A DNA stretch of 64,000 nucleotides from Xanthostigma xanthostigma (lineage: Eukaryota > Arthropoda > Insecta > Raphidioptera > Raphidiidae): positions 45,720,401 through 45,784,400 of the forward strand of contig OY754465.1 in the NCBI GenBank assembly GCA_963575645.1, in the 5' to 3' direction. The position numbers and the translations under genes are program-made. The notes under the pieces were generated by a model. That model ran no database searches, was not told where the DNA came from, and worked only from the letters and a program-made list of their open reading frames with translations. Shown piece by piece: positions 46,507-57,890 of the stretch (positions are counted from its first letter, which is position 1; each line of letters opens with the position of its first letter).

Positions 46507-48988
46507 AAATGAAATTCATTCAATCGCAGGCGATTGGTCGCATCTGCAAGCCACCTTGTCATCTCTACTACTCGGCGACAACGATATTACGTCACTGTCT
46601 CACAAAACAGCTGATTATCGTGACGAGACAAGTCTGCACGATTTTGAATCACTGACGACAATCAATTTGGACGGCAATAAAATATCCCGTCTCGACAGAC
46701 ATTCGCTACCGAGAACCATTCAAACGTTGCGACTAGCTCACAACTTACTCCGACATTTTCCGACCGACTTGATTGAACACCTCCACCACTTACAGTGGCT
46801 TTTCATGCGCGGAAATGAGATAGAACATCTGCCGCAACATACATTCCGTCGCGTTCTTACAATTGAGAAGTTTGATCTTGGAGAGAATGGCTTGAAGTCA
46901 ATACCAAAACATTTGTTTAATCACAGTTTCCATGTCAGAGATTTAAGTCTCGATTTTAATAAACTGGAAACTTTACATCCTGAAACATTTGCAGGTTTAA
47001 ACGTAGCCCGTATTCTGTTAAACTACAATCAAATAAATACATTACATTTGAAAACATTTCTGGGCGTTGAGAATACTTTGGAGTATTTAGATCTTGAAAG
47101 CAACAAACTCTTTCAAATTCCGAAAGCTTTGCATAGACTTAAGGCACTTAAATATTTGTACATATCATCTAATATGATATCTGAAATTAAAGACGACACT
47201 TTTTTGTCTTTTTGTAAAAATCTGCGAGTTTTAAGTTTAAGCGGGAATTTGTTAACAAATATTCCTAAAGCTTTATCGAATTGCTTCAGATTATCACATT
47301 TAAATTTGGGTTATAACCAAATATCTGAAATTAAAGAAGATGATTTTTCAACTTGGGCGTCAAATTTGGACACACTTTTACTTAGAAGTAATAAAATTGC
47401 AAGTTTAGACGAAAATGTTTTCAACACAACAACGCGTCTAAGAGAACTGAGTCTGAGTTTTAATCCTCTTAATTATTTACATCCAAATGTGTTTCAACAA
47501 CTGTCGAACACGCTTGAAAGTCTAGAAATGTCATTTGCGCTGTCACAAGAAAAGTTCCCGTTGGATACTCTTCAGCCTCTAAACAAATTATTGTGGCTTA
47601 CACTAGACAACAACAATATTGATTCTTTTCAACTTCAAACGTTGCACTCATTTCCAAATTTACAGTATTTAAATTTAGAATCGAATAAAATAAAAAGTTT
47701 GGATAAAATCCAGTCATATATTCGAAGCAATTTAACTCACCTTCGACTGTCCTACAATAAATTAGAAACAATTGAACCGAAAACGTTTACGTCACTAGAA
47801 ATGTTGCAGAGTATATCATTGTCCGGCAACGAACTTAAAGTAATTAAAACAAACGGATTTCACAATTTGTCAAAATTGGTCAAAATCATTATGTCTAATA
47901 ATAAAATTCAACAAATACAATCGGGCGCATTTTCCAATTTACCAATGTTGACAAAATTGGATCTGCATCATAATCAATTATTTACGTTTTCAATGAATTC
48001 GTTGAAAAACAGTACAAATTTTGAATACTCTTTGTCACTGAATCTCAGTTCGAATAATTTGATTGACGTAACACCGGGCGAAGATATAATAAATATTAGA
48101 AAAGTCGATTTAAAGCATAATAATTTACGATCGCCGCCGAAAAAGTTCTTGGAAAAAATATCGCATTCGATCAGAAACCTACATTTGGATTACAATAATA
48201 TAGCTTCATTGGAACTTGAAGCTTTTGGACAGCTGATAAATTTGGAGGAATTGACTTTGAAACATAATAAAATAATGTCAATGGCTAAACATTCTTTCCT
48301 CGGATTGGACAGCTTACAGATTTTAGATTTATCGCAAAATAATATTGATAAAGTTCATATTGGACAATTTTCTTATTTGCAACAACTGCGAATATTGGAT
48401 TTAAGTTTTAACAGCTTAACATATTTGTCAAAGGAAAGTTTACGCAACACAAAAATAGAACGGTTAGATTTGAGCAACAATGGATTCGTTGTTCTACCAA
48501 GTATAGTTTTGAGTGACGTTGGATCAACACTACGATTGTTAAAATTGAACAAAAATAATATTGAACATATTGATAGTACAATATTTCCATCAACACCGTT
48601 TTTATTAAATTTAGATTTAAGTTGTAACAAGCTGAATATATTGCCAGACAACGTTTTTGCCAATCTCGATAATTTGCAAATGTTAGATTTAAGCTGTAAT
48701 CCACTAAGAGCCAATTTTAAGGAACTGTTTCACTACGTCCAATCACTGAAACATTTGCATTTGGCTGATATTGGCTTAAAATCTATGCCAGCTTTGCCTC
48801 TTCCAAATCTCGTGTATTTAAATCTTTCTTCGAATTTTATAACGGAAGTGAACAGATATTCGATAAAAGGATTGACAAAACTAAGACATCTTTATCTCAG
48901 AAATAACAACTTATCTGTCATTCCAACAAATATTTGGGGCTATTTACCTACGCTGAAAACTTTGGATATTGGAAAAAACCCAGTTAAG
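46507..48988 (+). CDS. chaoptin-like LRR gene, large exon C
   Basis: This 2,482-bp exon encodes 827 uninterrupted codons, roughly thirty tandem LRRs. The acceptor is 'ttttttttcag' and the donor AAG|GTAAGA at 48988; the phase ends at 0. Typical repeats are 'LTTINLDGNKISRLDRHSL', 'LEYLDLESNKLFQIPKAL' and 'LRELSLSFNPLNYLHPNVF'. The asparagine ladder (N in LxxLxLxxN) is well kept and many N-x-S/T sites fit an extracellular protein. The same sequence read backwards gives only shadow frames (48373-48714). No frameshift or stop is present. It forms the core of the ectodomain. Confidence 0.97.
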
Positions 48989-49150
48989 GTAAGATCTCAA
49001 CGTGTCTTATTTGCTTAGTTTTCCATTTGCATGCATTCTATTTTCTAGTTTATTCTTATAATTCTTTTTAAATATTGACATTTTTGAACACTTTTTACTT
49101 CTTAGTCCAACTCTTCTCTAAATAATTTCCATTATTTCGCCATATTTTAG
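48989..49150. other. start of intron C-D
   Basis: Donor GTAAGA. Nothing else seen before the mariner-like element. Confidence 0.5.
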
Positions 49151-50312
49151 TTAATGCACTCAATAGCAATAGTAAATTAACAGATGGTGGAGGGACGTGT
49201 GTAATACGGTGGAAGTAAAGAGTCTTTATGGAAGTATTATTAAAATCTATACTTATCGGATGTTTTTTTAGAGTGATAGAATTTTCGATCGGGATAACTG
49301 TAATTTGACAGAAAGTAGAAGCCATGTTGTTTTGACATTTCTGTTCAGTAAGCATTGACAAATAATCATGGAAAGAATCACGCCGCAACGACGTTTAGAA
49401 ACTGTTGAAATTTATTTTCAAAATCAGGGTTCTATTCGCCAAACTTACAGAGAACTTCGTGAAATTTATGGTTTACATAATCGTCCATCAGAGTAGCTTA
49501 TTCGTCGAACTATCGATAGATTTCAGGCAACATTTTCTCTACTCAATGCAAAAACAACAACAAGACAAAGAACTGTACGTACAGAAGAAAATATCGGTCG
49601 ACGTTCACAACAAGTTGGACTCTGTGCATCCACCACATGGAAATTTTTGCCTAAAAATATTGGTCTACACCCATACAAGATCCAACTGGTTCAAGAACTA
49701 AAGCCACTTGACTATAATAAGCGTCGTTTGTTTGCTGATTGGGCCCTAGACAACCGTGACTAACTTCCGAATTTTATTAAATATAACCTCGAGTTACTTG
49801 TCTGTAAATGTAATAGGTACAGTCGATTTTGATTAATTGTTAAGTCGGGGCTTTGGTTATTTGCAATAAACGGTTTATCATTCGTTAAAAAATCTTACTT
49901 GAATGTTCGTGAAAGCCTTATATAAATTTGAAGTTAGTATACAAAGAAAATTTTGCGATACCATGAAAATTTACCAGTTCTGAAATGTATTGTTCAATAG
50001 ATATATTTGCGTTAAAAATAATTTTTGAAAATAGGGCTTGAAAAGTTAGTGTTTTTTTGTTGCCAAGCTTTAAAAACAGTAAAAACGTTATATGAATAGA
50101 TTTAAAAAAAATACCAGTGGTTGTTATAAAAACTAAATTTTGATGTGAAAATTTCATCATTCTAAGTGCACGGAAAGACTGTAAAAAAGTAATTGAAAAT
50201 AATAAAATAGGTAGATTTTAATAATACCTCTGTAGAGACCTTGTACTCCCACCATATTAGACACGTACCTCCACCATCTGTGAATTTACTACTCACTGCT
50301 GAATGCATTAAT
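49151..50312 (+). mobile_element. mariner-like element with ~65-bp terminal inverted repeats
   Basis: The left end 'ttaatgcactcaatagcaat' to 'acagatggtggagggacgtg' is mirrored at the right, 'cacgtacctccaccatctgt' to 'gctgaatgcattaa' (50312). Between them lies a damaged transposase frame (49368-49763). The 1.16-kb length suggests an internally deleted copy. It lies in intron C-D of the chaoptin-like gene. Confidence 0.8.
49368..49763 (+). pseudogene. mariner-like transposase N-terminal half, broken
   Basis: From ATG 49368 the frame reads MERITPQRRLETVEIYFQN, 'RELREIYGLHNRPSE', a TAG stop at about 49494, then continues in frame 'LIRRTIDRFQATFSLLNAKT', 'TRQRTVRTEENIGRRSQQ' and 'HPYKIQLVQELKPLDYNKRR'. 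It ends with TAA at 49761-49763. This is the helix-turn-helix region and linker of the DUF4817-type mariner-like family also seen at 18024. The DDE/DDD catalytic domain is missing. Non-functional. Confidence 0.85.
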
Positions 50313-50849
50313 TTAGTTGGGACTGGTTGGAACGCATTGCCATTTAATTGGGATCGTACCTGTTGGATGGTACGCTGTGTAAGTCAGCATAATTAATTTT
50401 TAAGAACTGCACGTGGAAAAAAACACACTTACTTGAGCTGAAGTTGTTTTGCCATAAATATTGTTTTCGATCATTTCAATTATCGTGTTGGCGCAATGTT
50501 AATGGTAGTTTGTATTTGGGTTTATTCTTTTTTAAATATATGTTGATTTTCACATTACTGGGGCAATCGCTTGATTACCTATGTACATTGTACAGTAATC
50601 AACTGTATATTTTATGTCTGTCTATTTGTAATACCATGTTCCAGATTAGTTCGATAATGACATTTTTACCGCACAAGTTCAGTGTGTTGATACACATGCC
50701 ATTAATTTATACAGAGTGTGTTTTTAAAACCCGAACACCCTTTTATTTCATAGAGAAAGAATTTTCGAAAAAAAAGTTTCGAACAAAAATTGCAGTTTTT
50801 TTTTGGTGGAGTAGCCTCCGAGATATCAAGATCTTTTCCACTTTTTAAA
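50313..50849. other. intron, nothing recognised
   Basis: The 134-codon plus frame at 50444-50848 is hydrophobic and AT-driven, with no family resemblance. I do not call it a gene. Confidence 0.4.
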
Positions 50850-51248
50850 ATAAAAACCCATGTTTTTTATATCGAATTATTGTTCTTTGGGTCAAAGAAA
50901 GCAACTTTTGTATCAAACATTTTTCGATTTGATGCAATCCTGCACCGCTGTTTGGTTTTCAATTCAACCCATGTTTCCGCTTTTACTGGATTGTGTGAAA
51001 TGGGGAAAATCCGACTGTTGCCTGATGCAACTGGTTTTCGAGAACACCGAACACACACGCATCCATACCCAAATAAACAAAATGACACAGCTTAGTCTGT
51101 GCGCGACAGAAACAAGAAACATGTGATAAATTGAGAACCAAACAGCGGTCCAGGATTGCATTAAGTCGAAAAAAATATTTGGTACAAAAGCTATTTTCTT
51201 GAACCGAAAAAACACTAATCTGAGATAAAAATATGGGTTTATATTTAA
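50850..51248. repeat. inverted repeat truncated by a LINE end
   Basis: The left arm (50855-50990, 'aaaacccatgttttttatat', 'tttgtatcaaacatttttcg', 'gcaatcctgcaccgctgttt') is mirrored at 51125-51245 ('aaccaaacagcggtccagga', 'aaatatttggtacaaaagct', 'aaaaatatgggttta'). The open frames on both strands here are by-products. The right arm stops where the LINE 3' end begins. Confidence 0.7.
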
Positions 51249-51249
51249 C

Positions 51250-51560
51250 AAAGCTAATAATAATAATAAATTTTTATTGTACATAACAAAACGTACAAAA
51301 GGCACGGTTCAACTTTAAGTTGATCTTCCACCTAGCCCAGTTACATGACAAAATTTTTTACAAAATAAAAAAAAATATACTAAAAAAGATTACAGTAACA
51401 GTTGTTCTGTCAGTAGTTTATTATAAATAAATTTTGAAAAATTGTTCTTATTATAATTTTTAACATGAGCAGGCAGATCATTCCACATATTGGATGCAAC
51501 GTATGTAAAACATTTTTGATACGCCGCTGTTTTATGTATGTCGATTAAGAAATTTGACCT
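51250..51560 (-). pseudogene. 5'-truncated LINE 3' end
   Basis: On the minus strand the ORF2 terminus reads 'KCFTYVASNMWNDLPAHVKN' then 'SKFIYNKLLTEQLL' and a stop at about 51395. The 3' untranslated part ends in a TTATTATTATT-type tail at 51250-51262. The motif is equivalent to 'SFSYVAPKLLNDM' at 18.7 kb, so it belongs to a related LINE family. Confidence 0.75.
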
Positions 51561-51839
51561 TTACCTATATATCGGAGGCGTCTCTATACCAAATGAAAAA
51601 AAAACTACACCAATGTTCTTCCCCATTGATTCCCTGCAACTTTTGTCCAAAACATTTTTTTCTAAAATCCTTCACCTACGAAATAAAACGATGTTCGAGT
51701 TTTAAAAATCTGCACTCTGTACAAAATGCATGCATACAGAAGTCAGCATAGAAGTTCTTGATCTAAATAAAATTTACTTAGAGGTACCTAGTTTATAGTG
51801 GATATATTTCCGTCACTTTGAAGTAATGTTTTATTATAG
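51561..51839. other. end of intron C-D
   Basis: No gene; ends with acceptor 'gttttattatag'. Confidence 0.5.
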
Positions 51840-52359
51840 GAAATTACATCCAAAAGTTTTCAAGGCTTGGAGAGACTTCAGACATTAATAATGGATAGTA
51901 TCCCGTCTTTGGAACACTTGGAATCGGATGCATTTGTACACATGAAACATCTAACTTCATTGACAACTCAAACGTGGCAAAATATTGAAAGACAGATAGG
52001 TTCTTTCTTATCCAACGTATCAAGTCTACGTAAATTGTCAGTAGAAATAAATGAATCGACTCTGTTTAATCAGTTACATGGAGTTCTGAACAACCGTATT
52101 AAACAGTTGGAAATATGGGGGAAAAACCTTAAAGTGATACATATGTCGGCGTTTGTCGGTTTAGAAAACAACGCCGAGTTGCTGTTAAGAATAAGAGATA
52201 CGCAGATTGAAGAATTGCCGGTTAATATGGTCGCCAATTTATACAGGGTACCGCACTTAATTTTAGATCTAAGAGGAAACATGTTGACGTCTTTAACACC
52301 AGATGTTTTTTACACTAACATTACTAATTGGGAGAATATTGGAACGAAAATAATGTCTG
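51840..52359 (+). CDS. chaoptin-like LRR gene, exon D
   Basis: 520 bp between acceptor 'ttattatag' and donor CTG|GTAAGT; it starts in phase 0 and ends with one base (G) completed by exon E. It continues the LRR run with more irregular repeats: 'FQGLERLQTLIMDSIPSLEH', 'NVSSLRKLSVEINESTLF', 'NNRIKQLEIWGKNLKVIH' and 'VPHLILDLRGNMLTSLTPDV'. The last repeats before the C-terminal cap diverge in the usual way. No defect seen. Confidence 0.94.
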
Positions 52360-52494
52360 GTAAGTTTACTTCTGTTAGTATTCTTAGATACGGGATTATT
52401 GTCGAAAGAAAAAAACAATAATAAGTTTGACTTCTGTTAACAATAAGCACATATACTCAATAATGACTAACCTTTTATAATAATCGTAGTATTA
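52360..52494. other. start of intron D-E
   Basis: Donor GTAAGT. The frame that runs through the donor to 52421 is intron read-through. Confidence 0.5.
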
Positions 52495-52978
52495 TACAGG
52501 ATGAGTTTTAAGTTGATGCTTTTTTTACAGCGTGTAAAAATCAAATAGACGAGCAAATATTTCAAATAGTTTTTTTATCAAAACTCAAAAATAAGAGAGA
52601 AACAGCCTTTCGAAGTTTAAATAAATTTTATTAAATTTTCTTTAATTTTGAGGTCGGTCCTGGGGTTATATTATGTCACTATGGAAATATGTTATTATTA
52701 TCAAGTATTCACAAAAATAATTGAGGCACACACAATTCTCTCAAAAACAGAACAATACACATTATACTTGATAATAACAACTTATTTCCATAGTGACATA
52801 ATATAACCCCAGGACCGACCTCAAAATTAAAGAAAATTTAATAAAATTTATTTAAACTTCGAAAGGCTGTTTCTCTCTTATTTTTGAGTTTTGATAAAAA
52901 AACTATTTGAAATATTTGCTCGTCTATTTGATTTTTACACGCTGTAAAAAAAGTATAAACTTAAAACTCACTCTGTAT
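52495..52978. mobile_element. near-perfect 484-bp palindromic MITE
   Basis: The arms of about 205 bp (52495-52705 and 52765-52978) are almost identical in inverted orientation; I count only a handful of differences over 'gtgtaaaaatcaaatagacg' to 'tatgtcactatggaaata'. The short centre has 'gaggcacacacaattctctc'. A diverged relative is at 28612-29122. The low arm divergence suggests recent origin. No ORF; transposase source unknown. Confidence 0.88.
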
Positions 52979-52994
52979 CTGCCACGATCGTATA

Positions 52995-53142
52995 TATATG
53001 TCGCCGGTATATTGTCAAACCCGTGATATTATAATTTCACTTAGTGAAATTATAATATCACGAATCTTTGTCAATCGTGATATTGTAATTTCACTAGTGA
53101 AATTACAAAATCACGGATTTGACAATATCCCGGCGACATATA
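52995..53142. mobile_element. 148-bp palindromic miniature element
   Basis: The ends 'atatgtcgccggtatattgt' and 'gacaatatcccggcgacata' are inverted repeats. Inside are two further nested palindromes, 'aatttcacttagtgaaatt' (about 53033) and 'aatttcactagtgaaatt' (about 53089), each with 'gtgatatt' flanks. The whole can fold as a stem with two side hairpins. Non-coding. Confidence 0.8.
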
Positions 53143-53165
53143 CACTCAGAATATATAGACTGTAG

Positions 53166-53452
53166 CAGGGGTGACGAACCTTTCTACACGTACGTGCCAA
53201 TTTTTTAAAAAAATGTTTAATGTAGCAATGATGTGCCGACATGCAAACAAAGAAATTTAGTTGTCAAAAAATGATTCAAACAGATAGAAATAATAATTTT
53301 GATAATACATTGAGCGCCATGACACTTATTCGTATTTGTTATTTCGATTGTTTTCGGCATCAAGCATATTTTTAATAATTATTTCGATTTTGCACCTCAA
53401 TCAATGCCGTGTCAACAATAATCTGTTGCGTGCCATAGGTTCGCTACCCCTA
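53166..53452. mobile_element. 287-bp non-autonomous hAT element
   Basis: The ends CAGGGGTGACGAACC and (inverted) TAGGGGTAGCGAACC are flanked by the 8-bp duplication GACTGTAG / GACTATAG, matching 7 of 8 (53158-53165 and 53453-53460). The termini are typical of hAT. No transposase. Confidence 0.85.
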
Positions 53453-53483
53453 GACTATAGCGTCTACGCTGTAATATGGGTTA

Positions 53484-53930
53484 GTATAGATAGATAGACT
53501 ATTTATTTGTGAAGCTATATATACAATATAGATACAAAACGTCATATTCAATGAATAAAATATAAAATGCTAAAATAACTATAAATAATTAAAACTCACT
53601 AAAAATATATCCTTGCAATTTTTACACCGGTTTTTTAACAAGCATGTTTTTAATTCTTTTTTAAATGGTTTTATTTCTATTATATTTTTAAGTCTTTCCG
53701 GCAATGTATTATATATATCAACACCTGCAATTGATAAGGACTTACAGCAAAACGTTTTTGAAAAATTCGGTTTATACAGTAACTTGCTCTGGCGGGTGAT
53801 ATAAGAATGTTTTTGTGACACTGTTTCGTAGTTTTTTATATTTGTTTTAACGTATGACAATAATTTGTATAAGTAGATACCGTATATCGTTAAGTAAGAC
53901 AAGGAAAGCAATATACTTCACTCTGGAGCA
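53484..53930 (-). pseudogene. LINE 3' end (TATC-tailed family), inverted
   Basis: The minus frame 53911-53579 encodes the ORF2 C terminus: 'LSLSYLTIYGIYLYKLLSYV', 'HSYITRQSKLLYKP' and 'IYNTLPERLKNIIEIKPFKK'. The 3' end (plus 53484) is a (TATC)n tail preceded by AATAAA, as in the copy at 31471-32485. It is 5' truncated. The frame itself is intact over this short stretch. Confidence 0.78.
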
Positions 53931-54683
53931 ATATCAAGATCAGCTGTCTACACGACATTACGACCATGACATAGTATAACGAACACATAATATAGTAGAA
54001 TTAGTTCTCTATCAGTGTCTAAATCGCGCAGACGAGCTGCGCAGGTTGTGTTAGATTGCAGAACGATGAAATAGGCCGCACAGCGCCGTATTTAGAGATA
54101 AGCTTATCTATTACCCAATGCGACACAATGGCAGCATTAAAAAAAAAACATGTTTCTAATACCGCCCTATTATACTGCATGCAGTCGAAGGAACATCACA
54201 CACGATTGTGATTGGCTGTCTCAAGGTCAAAGTTGTCAATCAAACATCAAAGTGCCGATATAGCGCTAATTAGACATGTGAAAAGTCGTTACTATGTGAT
54301 CACAGTGACTGTTATTCCAGTTACACAAAAATCACAGTGGAAAATCATCGTGACTTTGTCACGTCGATTCCGCCCGGGTCGGTCGGACGTTACGTCGGCT
54401 ACTCGGTTGGAGCGACCGTCGTGATTGCGGTGACATAGAACAACATACGCTAGTTCGAAACGTAGCTCCCTCTTGTCAGATCACAGTGATCATTTTAGAC
54501 GGCTGGTCACAGTGATTTTTTCATCGCGAAGTTATTTATTCCCCAACTCTAGTACTGATTCTACTACATGTATTCATTCTACTATGACTGTGGTCTCTAC
54601 AGAGACCCAGGGCCCAGCCCCCATTTCTAAGAAATAAAAGGTTATGAACTTCGTTGTCAGTCTCAATTAATTATTCTTTGTAG
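53931..54683. other. end of intron D-E
   Basis: No gene recognised. It is GC-richer at 54340-54430. Ends at acceptor 'ttattctttgtag'. Confidence 0.4.
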
Positions 54684-55006
54684 GTGGTCTTCTATTGAAC
54701 AACAATCCCTGGATTTGTGATTGCCGACTAGTGTGGCTTGGCCATTGGCTACGAAGATGGCTCCGTGAAAGTCTTCAAATACACACCATGGATATAGCTA
54801 GTGCCGAACTAGTTCAGACGCAAGTACGGGAAGCCAAATGTAAAGATCCGGAAACGGGTTCTATCACATCTTTGATTGATTTATATTCGGAAGATATGAG
54901 TTGTCATGCAAGCGCATTAAGTAATAGTGCGACAAAATATAAATGGAACGGCATTTTGTATAGAACAATGTTGATCTTTACTATTTTTGCATTTACTTAC
55001 AGGTAG
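54684..55006 (+). CDS. chaoptin-like LRR gene, terminal exon E (LRR cap and GPI signal)
   Basis: It starts with two bases completing Gly and ends at TAG 55004-55006. It encodes an LRR C-terminal cap, 'NNNPWICDCRLVWLGHWLRR', with further cysteines in 'EAKCKDPETG' and 'EDMSC': the CxC...C...C pattern that closes extracellular LRR domains. After a short polar stretch rich in Ser/Asn ('ALSNSATKYKWNG') the protein ends in about 17 mostly hydrophobic residues with no cytoplasmic tail. That is the layout of a GPI-attachment signal, as in chaoptin. A short transmembrane anchor is the alternative. Confidence 0.93.
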
Positions 55007-55139
55007 CATTTAGTTTTGTAAATGTCTAAAAATGAAGAGTTGGTGGTGAAAATTACGAATTTTATTTTTGAGATTTGAGGCTGCGTAGATAAAGAAAACT
55101 AAAAGCAAGAACTTTTTTAACAATAATTAAAATACATAT
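55007..55139 (+). other. probable start of 3' UTR of the chaoptin-like gene
   Basis: It follows the stop codon directly. No clean AATAAA is seen before the MITE at 55140, so the cleavage site is uncertain. Confidence 0.4.
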
Positions 55140-55527
55140 AAGGTCACTGCACACGAGGCTGGCTAGATTCCTTGCTTTTGGTTGCTAGGTTCACTTGACA
55201 CGATGCGTGTATTGAAGGTGGTTTTGTAGACGGGTTTGGTGCGCGCGCAGTGACAGTTCGAGTCTTAACAAAAGTGAACGTTTATTGTCTCTGAACAGAA
55301 CGCCCACTTGGCACTATGACGCCATGTTTGTTTGTGAGCGTTTGCCCATGTTGTCCACGTGACAAGGGACTATTTCCTGTTTGTTTCTTGCTTAAAACAA
55401 GCACGAAAAATAGTCCCAGTTGTTTTTTTGAAATCCACCCGCAGTGACGTCATTTCCATCATTGCAGCCATCGCGAGTCCCAGTAACGATTCCAGCGGAA
55501 AAATCAGCCTCGTGTGCAGCGGCCTTT
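55140..55527 (+). mobile_element. 388-bp MITE, most complete copy
   Basis: The ends AAGGTCACTGCACACGAGGC and, inverted, AAAGGCCGCTGCACACGAGG form ~20-bp terminal inverted repeats. Three other copies lie at 38134-38410, 42940-43245 (inverted) and 56464-56779 (same strand). Internal landmarks are 'gcgcgcgcagtgacagttcg' and 'tctctgaacagaac'. TA-rich flanks leave the target duplication unresolved, so I do not assign a superfamily. Confidence 0.8.
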
Positions 55528-56463
55528 ATATTGCAATTTATTGTCTCCAAAATACTTACTACCTGTTATAGGTACCGTTTGTCTATTTAAAGTGATTCTC
55601 TCTATATTTTTAAAAAAGTAAACGTAAACGTATCTACTATTTCTCAACAAAGTTGCTGTCAAATTGTTATAACGGTGCAGAACCGTAATGGCGCGAGTTC
55701 AACTTGCACTTGCTTGCCTTTTTTACTGTCAATTTTAAGTCTAAAATTTGCATTGTTATATTGTATACTATTTCAACTGAAAACAGATTTTGTTTTATAA
55801 AAAAAAAAACACATTTTTGTAATGTGATTGTTTATAATTTCAAGTTAAATTGTTATCAGAAGTATAGAGAGAACGCTATTAGTGGCATCTAAAAACAATT
55901 TTTACGTAAAATTATAAAATTAAAAATTTTACAATGGAAAGAAATTTATTTCACGGATCTATTACGGCTAAACAGGGTGATAGAATAATTTGCATACGTG
56001 ACTGTAGCTTGTACATTATAAAATTATCATGAAAATATAATAATTTAAGGCAATAGATAATGATTATATATTTTGGTTTTGGAGTTTTTAAGTTTATTTC
56101 ATACAATTTTCTTGAATTCGGTACACTTTCTACGAAAACTAAGTATTACAAAACCTTATCTATAGTAAAAATATAGGTATCTATATTTTCTAATAACAAA
56201 AACACATGTTACATAATACTTTCGTGCTTTTGATTAGCTTAAGGTTGAATTAAATAATTATCTTGACTTGTTTAAAAGTATTTTCATGGATTATTCTATC
56301 CCAACCACAATATAGGACAAGAGAGATTCATCAGTCATCACACTTTCGGTATTAGCGTGTAACGTGGGGATGTTGAAAAAGTAGTTTTTGTAAAGAGAAA
56401 GGCACTTTTAAAGCAATTCCCGGTGTCAGATTATGAAAAAAATAGGTTAAAATGTCAGAACTC
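55528..56463. other. intergenic AT-rich stretch
   Basis: No gene seen. It may contain part of the 3' UTR of the chaoptin-like gene. Confidence 0.35.
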
Positions 56464-56779
56464 TAAAGGCCGCTGCATACGAGGCTGGTTTTGCCGTTAG
56501 ATTCCTTGCTATATTTGGCTGTTAGGTTCCAAGCGTGCTGTGGCGCTGAATTTCGTGATGATTTTTATGTCTTTGCTTCATACGATGCTTGTTTTGAAGA
56601 TGGGTTTAGTGCGCGCGCAGTGACAGTTCGTACGTTCACAAAAGTTTATTGTCCCTGAACAGAACACACAATATCATGACGCCATGTTTTTTTGTGAACG
56701 TTTGTCCATGTTGGTCACATGATAAGATACTGTTTCCTGACTGGTTCTTGTCCAAAACAAGCACGAAAAATAGCTCCGG
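56464..56779 (+). mobile_element. MITE family copy, 3' truncated
   Basis: It begins 'aaaggccgctgcatacgagg' like the termini of 55140-55527 and shares 'gcgcgcgcagtgacagttcg' and 'acaagcacgaaaaatag'. The right terminus is missing. Confidence 0.7.
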
Positions 56780-57029
56780 GTCTAATACATTCAAATGTCC
56801 AAAGTTTCAGTATTGTAACCATTAGATGTGATATTTTTCAATATTTAATACAATGAAAATGAATAAAATAAATCTTTACACACAGCTACAGTGAAAAACA
56901 CGAACGTTAATTTATAATTTAGTCGTAATATTTATTATAACAATGTTTTAATAAAAGATGGACTGTAAAAAATATTTAATGGTTTTTACTTACCTATTTT
57001 ACCCTTTTCTGATACAATCCAAGGATTTA

Positions 57030-57890
57030 CTATATACAGACTGAGTCAGACCACCCGTACCGGTCGTTTTTTTAGAAAACGGTTAGTCGTATAGAGTTGT
57101 GTCAAAAATCTGTATAATAAAAGCACAAATGAAGAATCGAATGCTGATATTTTTTTTCCAGAAAGGTCGGCTTCCCTATTAGTTTGCTCCGGAATGTTCA
57201 GAACTCCGGAATTTTAAATTGCACGACAGGTCGAAAGTGGTATTGTTGAAGAGATCTTTAAAAAATAAGCACGTTTTGTAGGACATTTTTTTTGTTACTG
57301 CCACCCCTGTTAAGTAATATTCGTTTGAAATTATTAAATTAACATGTCATAATAACGAATTAATTTTAAAAGTCGGCATTTAAAATCTAGTTACCTACCT
57401 AATGACCTCTTCTAGATATGCTGTGAGTACTTACAAGTATTTACCGACAAAAAAAAAAAAAAAAAAAAAAACAATTGCAGTTATTGAAAACTTATTGTAA
57501 TATTGTATTAGGTAACTAGATTTTAAATGCCAACTTTTAAAATTAAGCTCGTTATTAAGACATTTCAATTTAATAATTTCAAACAAATATTACTTAACAG
57601 GAGTGGCAGTAATAAAAAAAAATGTCCTACAAACTTGCTTATTTTTTAAAGATCTTTTCAACAATACCACTTTCGACCTATCCTGCCATTTAAAATTCCG
57701 GAGTTCCGAACATTCCGAAGCAAACTAATAGGGAAGCCGACCTTTCCGGGGGAAAAAAATATCACCATTCGATTCTTCATTAGGGCTTTTATAATACGGA
57801 TTTCTGACATAACTCTCTACGACTAACTTTTTTCGAAAAAAAAAAAAAAAAAACGACCGGTATGGGTGGTCTGACTCACCTGTATATAGG
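57030..57890. repeat. 861-bp inverted repeat with ~375-bp arms
   Basis: The left arm 57030-57405 ('ctatatacagactgagtcag' to 'aaatctagttacctacctaa') is mirrored by 57507-57890 ('taggtaactagattttaaat' to 'ctgactcacctgtatatagg'). The spacer carries an A-run of about 21 at 57450-57470, and another A-run lies in the right arm at 57837-57853. It is intergenic between the chaoptin-like gene and SNAPC1. Non-coding foldback element. Confidence 0.85.

Noticed and set aside
48373-48714. Minus-strand frames opposite the LRR exon
   Set aside because: They are shadows of the strongly coding plus-strand LRR exon.
50444-50848. 134-codon plus-strand frame with hydrophobic stretches
   Set aside because: It is intronic and AT-driven, with no family resemblance, and overlaps the edge of an inverted repeat.
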